Below, one piece after another: positions 1-6,188 of a stretch of DNA of 7,133 bases. The DNA is taken from NCBI GenBank assembly GCA_964591255.1, contig CAZQAA010000168.1, positions 1 through 7,133 of the forward strand, written 5' to 3'. The translations under genes and the position numbers were made by a program. Each line of letters starts with the position of its first letter. Position 1 is the stretch's first letter. A model generated the notes under the pieces. The model searched no databases. It saw nothing but the letters and a program-made list of their open reading frames with translations, and had not been told where the DNA came from. This DNA is from CAZQAA01 sp964591255. GTDB taxonomy: Bacteria > Desulfobacterota > DSM-4660 > Desulfatiglandales > Desulfatiglandaceae.

Positions 1-12
1 AAGGAGATAGGC

Positions 13-369
13 ATGTCGATTTCCTATCACATAGTCACGTCTGTCCTTGGTTTTTTGATGGCATCTGCAATAATTCTTCTCATTAGAAAGGACAGGCTCC
101 ATCCTCTTTATACCCTGTGGTGGTTTATTGCAGCTCTGTGTATCGGGCTTCTGGGGCTTTTCCCCTCGATAGCAGATTTGGTTGGTAAAAAGCTGGGTAT
201 AGCCTATCCTCCAATTTTTGTCCTGATTGTGGCCAATATAATGCTTTTTTTTAAGATATTGCTGATGGATATTGAAAGAACGGAAAATAAAAAACAGATC
301 AGAAAACTCTCCCAGACCTTGGCTGTCCTCAAGCATGAAATAGAAAGGCTGAGAAATAAGGCGGGTTGA
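13..369 (+). CDS. DUF2304 family small membrane protein
   Basis: The product is 118 residues and resembles the DUF2304 family, small membrane proteins often encoded beside polyprenol-linked sugar transferases; their biochemical role is not established. Three hydrophobic segments are visible at about residues 6-24, 33-51 and 67-84. Between them lies the typical pattern of a Trp pair (WW near 36-37), a Pro-containing turn (LFPS near 49-52) and the AYPP stretch near 64-67. Residues 86-115 are highly charged with heptad-like leucines, so a cytoplasmic coiled coil is likely. The ATG is chosen because AAGGAG at 1-6 sits 6 bases upstream. A TAG at 8-10 could be the end of an upstream gene, but that is outside view. 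It lies directly upstream of the STT3 gene, so I infer a helper or scaffold role in lipid-linked glycan handling. Family assignment is fairly sure; function is unknown. Confidence 0.8.
   Translation: MSISYHIVTSVLGFLMASAIILLIRKDRLHPLYTLWWFIAALCIGLLGLFPSIADLVGKKLGIAYPPIFVLIVANIMLFFKILLMDIERTENKKQIRKLSQTLAVLKHEIERLRNKAG
358..365 (+). promoter_or_regulatory. Ribosome binding site that decides the STT3 start
   Basis: AAGGCGGG ends 9 bases before the ATG at 375, a workable Shine-Dalgarno spacing. The alternative in-frame TTG at 366 would directly abut this element and add only three residues. The ATG at 375 is therefore preferred. The site lies inside the last codons of the DUF2304 gene, so the two genes may be translationally coupled. 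Confidence 0.55.
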
Positions 370-374
370 GCTTT

Positions 375-2447
375 ATGCAGTCAAGTATAAAATCTCTCAT
401 GCAGGGCAGGTTGTCCCGTATCCTGCTGGCGGTCAGCTTGACCGTTATATTCAATATTGGCCTGCGGCTGGTCCCCCTGAAAGATCTTGAAAGAGACCCT
501 GGGACAAATCTCTACAAGCGCAATCCCATAATGAGCACCTATGACGGCTATTACTATCTGAGGCTGACAAAGGACTACCTGGAAGACAGCTATCTTGTCA
601 ACCGGCACAGCACGGCGGCATGGCGTCCTGATAGCCCTCCCCTGATGGTTACTATAACTGCATGGCTCCATAAAATTTCCGGTGTTCCAATAGAGTGGAT
701 AGCCTTTGTGCTTCCTGTGATACTTTCTTCTTTTTTGCTTATTGTCCTGTTGTCATGGAGCCTGGAATACGGGAACCTTGGCGTATATTATATGAGCGCC
801 GTGGCAGCTAGTGCCAATGCGGCTTGGTACTCGAGGTCCAGCCTTGGCAGATTTGATACTGACAGCCTGTTGCCTTTTTTTATTTTGGTCATTCCATTTC
901 TGACTTATAAATTCATTAATGCTTCTGGCAAGATCAAAAAAGGTAAGTTCGGCCTGCTATTGGTAATTGTGTCCATTCTTTTTTATTACTGGTGGGTGCC
1001 CGCCCGTTATTTTTTATCTTTCATTATTGGGATACCATATGTGCTCAGTATGTTTTTCGTGGAATCCTCCGGGCTGGAAAGGCTGCTCAAGCTCGCTCTG
1101 GCCTGTGCGGCCGCTTTTACTGGTGCATGTCTGCTCTTCGTATTTTTAGGGGGAGATCCTTCAGGGCTTGGCAGTTTTGGAAAGCATCTGTTTTATGCCT
1201 CATCCTTTATCAAGACCGCAATCTGCGGTGAATCCGGTCTTTTCCCCTCCGTGGCCCAGGGTATCAGTGAGCTTACATCTCGTTCTTTGCTGGAATCTGC
1301 TGGAAATGTCTCCTGGCACTGGATGATCTTTCTGCTGTCGTTATCCGGTCTGGTTTTGGCACTCATAAAGAAGAAAGAGGCACTTTTGTTTCTTCTGATC
1401 CCTTTTATTCTCGCCGCCATGGGTTTTATGGCCAAGCGTTTTTTGATATTTACAGCTCCCGTGGCGGCATTTGGACTTGGTTTTCTGGCCTTTTATGTTT
1501 GCACCTACTTGACAAGTTTCTCCAATGTAAGGGCCTCGGTACTTTATTACGGCCTGGTTGCAGCAGCAGCAGTTGTCATAACCTATTCCTATCTTGATTG
1601 CCGGCTCTCACCGGTTTTTTCACCACAGGAGATGGCTGTTGCAGAGACATTAAAGCGGTATCCTGCAGATGGGCCGATATGGTGCTGGTGGGATTACGGC
1701 TATCTCGTGGAATATCTTGCGGATAAGCCTGCTTTCAGCGATGGAGGCTCCCAGCAGCCCGAAAGAATATTTTTAAGTGCTGTACCATTTGCGTCCAGAA
1801 ATGCAAGGCTGTCTGCGAACTGGATAAGATTCTTTTCATTGCGGGGGGCATCAGCCTTTGTAGACCTGTCAAGGGACATTGGTTCGAAAAAGACGTCTGT
1901 CGCGTTCCTCAAGGAGGTCTTTTCCTCTCCGGACAGGATGACCGAGATTATTGAAAAATATTCATTGCCAGCAAGCCGCAACTGGAAAGATTTCCTGTTT
2001 CCCCGGGGAAGGGTCTATGTCTTTATCCCTTACGGCATGATGGACTTGACGAAATGGTGGTATTATTTTGGGACCTTTTCTTTTGAAAAGGAGGAAAAAC
2101 ATAAGCCGTACTACCGGATTATCGATGGGGTGGTCAGATTGGATCTGAAAAAGGGCATAATGAAGATTGGAGGCAAAAGTATCGTGTTAAAAGAAATAGA
2201 TGCCTTCAGGCCTGTTTCCCCACCTCACCTGGAAACTTTAGGAAGATACGAAAAGAACCTGACGGATTTTTATCTTATATTCGGTACCAAAATAAAAAAG
2301 GCCTTTTTGCTCAATGAAGTGCTGAAGGAAACAGTTTGCATCAAACTCCTATTCGATCCTGTCAGCACGGATTTTTTTAAGTTATTGTCTCATGAGCCCT
2401 TCCAGGCCGGAGTATATGATGTGGAATACGCTTTTAAAGAGGAATAA
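375..2447 (+). CDS. STT3/PglB/AglB-like oligosaccharyltransferase
   Basis: This is a 690-residue inner-membrane GT-C enzyme of the STT3 family, which transfers a glycan from a polyprenyl (pyro)phosphate carrier to asparagine in N-X-S/T. The first two thirds are multi-pass hydrophobic; from about residue 430 the chain is a soluble periplasmic domain. Family motifs are all present, counted from the ATG at 375: a first acidic motif with Asp57 in TYDGYYYLR, a second DXD motif (Asp161 and Asp163 in RFDTDSL), an external-loop-5 TIXE-like motif (Glu299 in GISELT), a conserved Arg in AKRFLIF, and WWDYG at 438-442 (bases 1686-1700) followed by FSDGGSQ. I could not place the DK or MI motif with confidence. 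Length matches bacterial and archaeal members. An in-frame TTG at 366 is a possible earlier start. It sits between DUF2304 and wzz, and the flippase downstream could supply its lipid-linked substrate. Whether the acceptor is protein is inferred from family; no acceptor gene is seen. Not close enough by eye to call pglB. Confidence 0.9.
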   Translation: MQSSIKSLMQGRLSRILLAVSLTVIFNIGLRLVPLKDLERDPGTNLYKRNPIMSTYDGYYYLRLTKDYLEDSYLVNRHSTAAWRPDSPPLMVTITAWLHKISGVPIEWIAFVLPVILSSFLLIVLLSWSLEYGNLGVYYMSAVAASANAAWYSRSSLGRFDTDSLLPFFILVIPFLTYKFINASGKIKKGKFGLLLVIVSILFYYWWVPARYFLSFIIGIPYVLSMFFVESSGLERLLKLALACAAAFTGACLLFVFLGGDPSGLGSFGKHLFYASSFIKTAICGESGLFPSVAQGISELTSRSLLESAGNVSWHWMIFLLSLSGLVLALIKKKEALLFLLIPFILAAMGFMAKRFLIFTAPVAAFGLGFLAFYVCTYLTSFSNVRASVLYYGLVAAAAVVITYSYLDCRLSPVFSPQEMAVAETLKRYPADGPIWCWWDYGYLVEYLADKPAFSDGGSQQPERIFLSAVPFASRNARLSANWIRFFSLRGASAFVDLSRDIGSKKTSVAFLKEVFSSPDRMTEIIEKYSLPASRNWKDFLFPRGRVYVFIPYGMMDLTKWWYYFGTFSFEKEEKHKPYYRIIDGVVRLDLKKGIMKIGGKSIVLKEIDAFRPVSPPHLETLGRYEKNLTDFYLIFGTKIKKAFLLNEVLKETVCIKLLFDPVSTDFFKLLSHEPFQAGVYDVEYAFKEE

Positions 2448-2452
2448 CATAA

Positions 2453-3604
2453 ATGGAAGCTGGACCTGAAATCAGATCAGAGACCCATTCTCAAGAACGT
2501 TCCTGCTACGAAGATGAGATAGATATCAGGGAAATATTCCGGGTCATATCAAGGCAGAAGAAGATTGTTATTCTCACAACAGCCGTCTTTTTCCTGGCGG
2601 CTTGCATTTATGTTCTCATGGCATCATCCCAGTATGAAATGAAGATCCAGGTAAAGTCCGGGCTTCAGGGCTGGCCAAAAGAAGACATAGTATCGTGGCT
2701 GAAGGAGAAGCAGTATCTAAATCTTTTTCAAAAACCGGACAAAAAGGAAGCGGGACTGATAAGGAGATTAAAATTCAGGCAGGAGCGAAAGGGTGAGATT
2801 GTAACCCTCTATCTTTTATGGCCTGATCCTGATGAAGGAAGGCAGTTTCTGGAGAAGCTGACGTCAAGGTGGATAGATTATTATCTGAAGAAGTTCCCGG
2901 ATGAAGCCATCGTACTGGCCAGGAGTGAGATAGGGAAGCAGATTGACGAACTTCAGCAGGAGCTGAAAAGTCTGGAAAAGATCGGGATAATACAGCTTGA
3001 AAACCGCATTGCTGAAAAGACAAAACTCGCTACCCTGACAAAGGCCAAAATTCAGACATTGAAAAAGCAGATAGAAGAGCAGGAAAGGCTTCTTAATTAC
3101 TTCGAAAAGACTGCGGAAAAGGTGATAATGAATACAGACGCCCTCATGAAGGCCAGGGATGAGCTGATCATCAACGGCAGGCAGCAGGACCTTTCCGCTC
3201 TTTTTCTCCTAAATTCCATCCAGCAGAATATTTCCTATGCCGACCAGGTGAAAAGACGCATGGTCGATATCCAGGACGAGATCTATCAGAAGCAGAACAG
3301 GATACACGAGCTGAAAGGTAATATAGAACAAATACAGAATTCGGTAATGGAAATGAGACTTAAAAAGAGTGTGGAACTACAGGGGAAGAAAGATTTTCTG
3401 GAAAAACAGATAAAGGACCTGCAATACCAATACTCACACATAGCTCCTGTAAAGGTACTGGCACCTGCCATCAATTCCTTGAAGCCTGTAAGGCCGAGAA
3501 AGGCGCTGATCCTTGCCCTGTCTACTGTTGCCGGCTTTTTTATCGGCATCTTTGCTGCATTTTTCAGGAATATGATGCAGAACGGTTCCGGTGATGTCCA
3601 GTAA
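2453..3604 (+). CDS. Wzz-type polysaccharide chain-length determinant
   Basis: The 383-residue product has the polysaccharide co-polymerase layout. A short cytoplasmic N-terminus containing EIDIREIFRVI (22-32) leads to transmembrane segment 1 at about 37-57. A long, charged periplasmic part follows, with strong coiled-coil character at about 154-216 and 266-329. A Pro-rich stretch (Pro338, Pro345, Pro348) sits just before transmembrane segment 2 at about 350-371, as expected for Wzz. Such proteins form rings in the inner membrane that set O-antigen or exopolysaccharide length. No Walker motifs or C-terminal tyrosine-kinase domain are present, so this is the plain Wzz form and not a fused BY-kinase. 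AGAGGA at 2438-2443, inside the end of the STT3 gene, is 9 bases from the ATG, and only 5 bases separate the genes. The partner Wzy polymerase is not in the window. The family call is firm; the polymer it regulates is unknown. Confidence 0.87.
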   Translation: MEAGPEIRSETHSQERSCYEDEIDIREIFRVISRQKKIVILTTAVFFLAACIYVLMASSQYEMKIQVKSGLQGWPKEDIVSWLKEKQYLNLFQKPDKKEAGLIRRLKFRQERKGEIVTLYLLWPDPDEGRQFLEKLTSRWIDYYLKKFPDEAIVLARSEIGKQIDELQQELKSLEKIGIIQLENRIAEKTKLATLTKAKIQTLKKQIEEQERLLNYFEKTAEKVIMNTDALMKARDELIINGRQQDLSALFLLNSIQQNISYADQVKRRMVDIQDEIYQKQNRIHELKGNIEQIQNSVMEMRLKKSVELQGKKDFLEKQIKDLQYQYSHIAPVKVLAPAINSLKPVRPRKALILALSTVAGFFIGIFAAFFRNMMQNGSGDVQ

Positions 3605-3677
3605 AGGCTGCCGCTACAATAGCATTTCAAATGCAGGGCAAAACCTTTTTTTAAGCTCGGGATCTCTTTAGAGAATT
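3605..3677 (+). other. Short intergenic gap with two small inverted repeats
   Basis: This is the only break inside the first five genes. It contains GCATTT-C-AAATGC at 3622-3634, a T-rich run near 3646-3652, and TCTCT-TT-AGAGA at 3663-3674 immediately before the flippase start. Neither repeat makes a convincing intrinsic terminator: loops are too short and the T run is not placed right after a strong stem. The second repeat covers the only purine-rich bases that could act as ribosome binding site for the flippase gene. I see no clear promoter here. Confidence 0.25.
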
Positions 3678-4934
3678 GTGCCCCCTGATCTGAAATATCC
3701 ATCTTTTTTAAATCTGGCACGCTGGAAAAATGTGGCCTACCAGGTATTCAATCTGGGGGTAGGTGGGATATTGCTGCTTGGGATCTGGATGTTTCTTGGC
3801 AGGTCCTGGGGGCCTGATATCTTTGGAAGATTCAGTTACATGTACGCTTACGCATCCCTGTATGGCATCTTTTCAGACATAGGCTCAGACATCCTTGCTG
3901 CCAGAATTACTGCGGAGAAACAGGGTATTCCAAAGAACCTTCTGACTCTTAAGCTCATCATACTATTTGCAAACTTTCTGATCTTCATGTTTGCAGGTTT
4001 GATGCTTGATATGGAGCTTTTTCCCCTGTTTTTTTTCCTGTCAGGCGTGGCTGCCCTTTCTTTCTGTTCGTTTCTTAACGGCATCTTGAGAGGATGTCAC
4101 AGGTTGGATATAGAGGCAAGGATAGGAATCGTTCAAAAAACAATATTTGCCGCAATAGCAGTAATCGGCTGTTTATACTGGAGATTTTCCATTCCAGGAG
4201 TATCTGCGGCTTATTTTACAAGCCAGTTTCTCGGCCTTGCATTGACAATTTATGGTGTGTGGAGATACCTTCAAATCTCTGCTGAATGTTCCAGGATCTA
4301 TCCACTTCTAAAGGCGTTGTTCGCCCTGTGGGTGATAAGCCTGTGGGGGATGGTATATCTGCGCCTGGATTTTTTTATGATAGAAAGATTTCTCGGGAGC
4401 CAGGCCCTGGGATATTTTTCCATGCCCTTCAAGATATGGGAGGGATGTATGTTAATGGCAACTGCCTATCTTGCGGCAGTTTTCCCCCGGTTCGTTGAAA
4501 ATAAAGCCAGGCCGAGCCTTCTTTCTTCCATGTTGGCAAGGTCTGTTATCCTTCTGTTCAGTGTGGGCGCGGTGGCGGGCCTGTCTCTCGCGCTATCAGG
4601 CGGTTATGCTTTTGATATCCTGTTTGAGGGATCATACGGTCCGTCTAAGATCATAATAAACACATTGTTTCCTCTCATGCCCCTTGCTTATGTCTCCGGC
4701 TGCCTTGGCATCTTTCTCATAGCCCTTTCCCGGGAAAGGATCTACGCTATTTTGCTCACTATGGGTTTTATTGTCCATGTGTCTGCAGATCTTTTTCTGG
4801 TAGAGAAATGGGGCATAACCGGGGCCGTAGCTGGGAACTGGATAAGAGAGGTCTTTTTGCTGACCTGTCTCTCTTTTTCAGTAAGAGCTGTCCTTAAAGA
4901 GATGTCTGGAGGTAAAGATTTTAATTCTGCATGA
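3678..4934 (+). CDS. Wzx-like lipid-linked glycan flippase (MOP superfamily)
   Basis: The 418-residue protein is hydrophobic throughout, with roughly ten to twelve predicted membrane segments, and matches polysaccharide exporters of the MOP superfamily, which flip undecaprenyl-pyrophosphate glycans across the inner membrane. Recognisable features are the amphipathic N-terminus before the first helix (about 20-40), the WGPDIFGRFSYMYAYASL segment near 44-61 and, at the start of the second half, YLRLDFFMIERFLG (227-240) followed by ALGYFSMPFKIWE (243-255), typical for this family. Length is normal. The start is GTG: the frame is closed by TAG at 3669-3671, and the next ATG (residue 38) would remove the first helix. 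Ribosome binding is weak, so expression may depend on upstream translation. Its 3' end overlaps the glycosyltransferase gene. It could serve the STT3 enzyme in the role PglK plays in Campylobacter, or a Wzy pathway; the sequence does not decide. Confidence 0.87.
   Translation: MPPDLKYPSFLNLARWKNVAYQVFNLGVGGILLLGIWMFLGRSWGPDIFGRFSYMYAYASLYGIFSDIGSDILAARITAEKQGIPKNLLTLKLIILFANFLIFMFAGLMLDMELFPLFFFLSGVAALSFCSFLNGILRGCHRLDIEARIGIVQKTIFAAIAVIGCLYWRFSIPGVSAAYFTSQFLGLALTIYGVWRYLQISAECSRIYPLLKALFALWVISLWGMVYLRLDFFMIERFLGSQALGYFSMPFKIWEGCMLMATAYLAAVFPRFVENKARPSLLSSMLARSVILLFSVGAVAGLSLALSGGYAFDILFEGSYGPSKIIINTLFPLMPLAYVSGCLGIFLIALSRERIYAILLTMGFIVHVSADLFLVEKWGITGAVAGNWIREVFLLTCLSFSVRAVLKEMSGGKDFNSA
4908..4913 (+). 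promoter_or_regulatory. Strong Shine-Dalgarno before the start-less glycosyltransferase
   Basis: GGAGGT lies in the last codons of the flippase gene. It is followed by AAAG and then ATT at 4918, where the glycosyltransferase frame reads Leu-Ile-Leu-His-Asp. Counting from GGAGG (4908-4912), ATT is 5 bases away, a usable spacing. No ATG, GTG or TTG in the right frame lies within reach. This supports initiation at a rare AUU codon or points to a base error nearby. Confidence 0.4.
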
Positions 4935-5994
4935 TTATATATATCACCGCGCTGGCGGGGAACAGGTAGCCCTGGCTCTCCACAAGGCATTCAGCAAGAG
5001 TAATCTCGTGACTGGATTTTGTTTGGACAAGGAGATCTCCTGCCATAGTCTGAACGTGCCTGTAGTTCCTCATTTTCTCCGTCTGGTTTCCCTCGTAAGA
5101 CGTTTTGAGAAGTTTCAGGCAACAGAAGATGTTATGATTTACAGCGGCAATTATGCACCTCTTGCAGTAAAAAATCATATCCGGTCAGTAAATATATTTT
5201 ACTGTCACACTCCACCCCGTTTTCTGTATGATAAAAAGGATTTTTATTTAAAAGAAATTCCTGTTTTTTTAAGACCAGCGTTTGGATATTTTTGCGCTTG
5301 GTACAGAAAGAAATATGAAAATGCAGTCAAGAAGATGGATATAATCCTGGCAAATTCGGAAAATACCCGGCGGCGAATAAAGAGATATCTGGAAATGGAT
5401 TCCACTGTCCTGTATCCTCCGGTGGATACAGAACAATTTAAGTGGCTGGGACAGGAAGACTTTTTTTTGTCTGCAGCAAGGATTGATCCCCTTAAGCGCA
5501 TAGAACTCATAGTCAGGGCCTTTATGGAGATGCCTGACCAAAAGCTGAAACTGGTATCTGATGGCCCTGATTTGCCAAAAATAAGGACCATGGTTTCTGG
5601 GAGTCGAAATATTCAAGTGCTTGGCTGGGTATCTCAGCCGGAGCTAATAGAACTCACAGGTAAATGCAGAGCTGCTGTTTATATACCGCGTGACGAAGAT
5701 TTCGGCATTTCACCCATCGAATCCATGGCAGCCGGGAAGCCCGTGATAGGGGTTTCTGAAGGGGGTCTCCTGGAAACCATATTAGATGGCCGAACCGGCT
5801 TTCTTCTTCCTCCGGGTCCGGGAAAGAAAGATCTGATCAACGCGGTTTCCTACATGACTGCTGAGAGGGCCGCGGCCATGAAAGATGCATGTGAACAAAG
5901 GGCCAAGATGTTTGGTGCAGGGATATTTCTGGAAAAGATAAGGAAATTAACGGAAAATGCCGCAAAGAAAGAGGCTGTTCATGCTGCACAGTAG
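4918..5994 (+). CDS. WbaZ-like family 4 glycosyltransferase, non-standard start
   Basis: This is a cytoplasmic GT-B enzyme that transfers a sugar from a nucleotide donor to a lipid-linked acceptor; the closest family by eye is the WbaZ-like mannosyltransferases, so mannose is a guess. From the ATT at 4918 it would be 358 residues. Motifs on that numbering: HDYIYHRAGGEQV with LALHKAF (N-terminal nucleotide-sugar loop, aligning without gaps to the HDYLxxRGGAERV pattern of the family), CHTPPRFLYD (about 96-105), SARID-PLKR (Arg188, Lys193) and the EX7E motif EDFGISPIE (Glu260, Glu268) followed by AAGKPVIG. The first conventional start is GTG at 5008, giving 328 residues and losing the conserved HDY and GGEQV loop; I reject it as the true start. 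The frame is open back to 4885 and contains no ATG, GTG or TTG before 5008. It overlaps the flippase gene by 17 bases. Family call firm; start uncertain. Confidence 0.82.
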   Translation: MLILHDYIYHRAGGEQVALALHKAFSKSNLVTGFCLDKEISCHSLNVPVVPHFLRLVSLVRRFEKFQATEDVMIYSGNYAPLAVKNHIRSVNIFYCHTPPRFLYDKKDFYLKEIPVFLRPAFGYFCAWYRKKYENAVKKMDIILANSENTRRRIKRYLEMDSTVLYPPVDTEQFKWLGQEDFFLSAARIDPLKRIELIVRAFMEMPDQKLKLVSDGPDLPKIRTMVSGSRNIQVLGWVSQPELIELTGKCRAAVYIPRDEDFGISPIESMAAGKPVIGVSEGGLLETILDGRTGFLLPPGPGKKDLINAVSYMTAERAAAMKDACEQRAKMFGAGIFLEKIRKLTENAAKKEAVHAAQ

Positions 5995-6000
5995 TTGTCT

Positions 6001-6030
6001 TTGACAAGCAAATATACATGGTGGCTTAAT
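6001..6030 (+). promoter_or_regulatory. Candidate sigma-70 promoter
   Basis: A perfect -35 box TTGACA at 6001-6006 is followed, after 18 bases, by CTTAAT at 6025-6030, matching four of six positions of TATAAT. It would drive the heparinase-like gene separately from the upstream genes, with a leader of roughly 150 bases. The weak -10 box keeps this tentative. Confidence 0.3.
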
Positions 6031-6053
6031 TCAGATTTCACTAAATTGGAGGC

Positions 6054-6170
6054 ATGGTCAAGCCCGTTTCTTACGATACTCCTGATGAAGAATATCCATT
6101 ACCAGAATCAGCCCGAAACGACATGGTAATGTTGAGCTTTAAATCATATGTTTGGTTGTCCAAAAATTGA
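6054..6170 (+). CDS. Doubtful 38-residue small ORF
   Basis: ATG at 6054 opens a 38-codon frame with an acidic, proline-containing start (DTPDEEYPLPES) and a hydrophobic end. GGAGG at 6048-6052 is only one base from the ATG, too close for normal initiation; the ATGs at 6123 and 6129 lack a good site. It is in the same frame as the heparinase-like gene, separated from it by one TGA and six codons. I recognise no family. It may be chance, a leader peptide or a remnant of a decayed gene. Confidence 0.15.
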   Translation: MVKPVSYDTPDEEYPLPESARNDMVMLSFKSYVWLSKN

Positions 6171-6188
6171 GTGTTACTTCAAATCTGC

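Larger units (their letters stand above)
5995..6188 (+). other. 194-base spacer between glycosyltransferase and heparinase-like gene
   Basis: No convincing gene is present. It begins with a five-base-pair stem TTGTC-TTT-GACAA (5995-6007) that lacks a following T run, so it is not a clear terminator. It also holds a candidate promoter (6001-6030) and a 38-codon reading frame (6054-6170). Base composition falls across it toward the A+T-rich downstream gene. Confidence 0.4.

Noticed and set aside
366..374. TTG at 366 as the STT3 start.
   Set aside because: Its ribosome binding site would touch the start codon, while ATG 375 has AAGGCGGG at good spacing; the difference is three residues.
3286..3720. 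A 144-codon minus-strand reading frame over the wzz 3' end.
   Set aside because: It is antisense to clear wzz coding sequence, has a Cys/Ser/Phe-rich composition typical of shadow frames, and matches no family I know.
4931..4969. An ATGA overlap at the flippase stop, starting a 12-codon frame; loss of one AT unit from the tract at 4937-4944 would join it to the glycosyltransferase, suggesting phase variation.
   Set aside because: A start here would still remove the conserved KILILHD strand that lies upstream in the glycosyltransferase frame, and four AT units is too short a tract to expect frequent slippage.
5008..5010. GTG at 5008 as the glycosyltransferase start.
   Set aside because: It lacks a Shine-Dalgarno site and discards the conserved HDY and GGEQV loop that is clearly encoded just upstream.
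5995..6007. TTGTC-TTT-GACAA hairpin after the glycosyltransferase as a terminator.
   Set aside because: The stem is only five A/T-rich pairs and no T run follows it.
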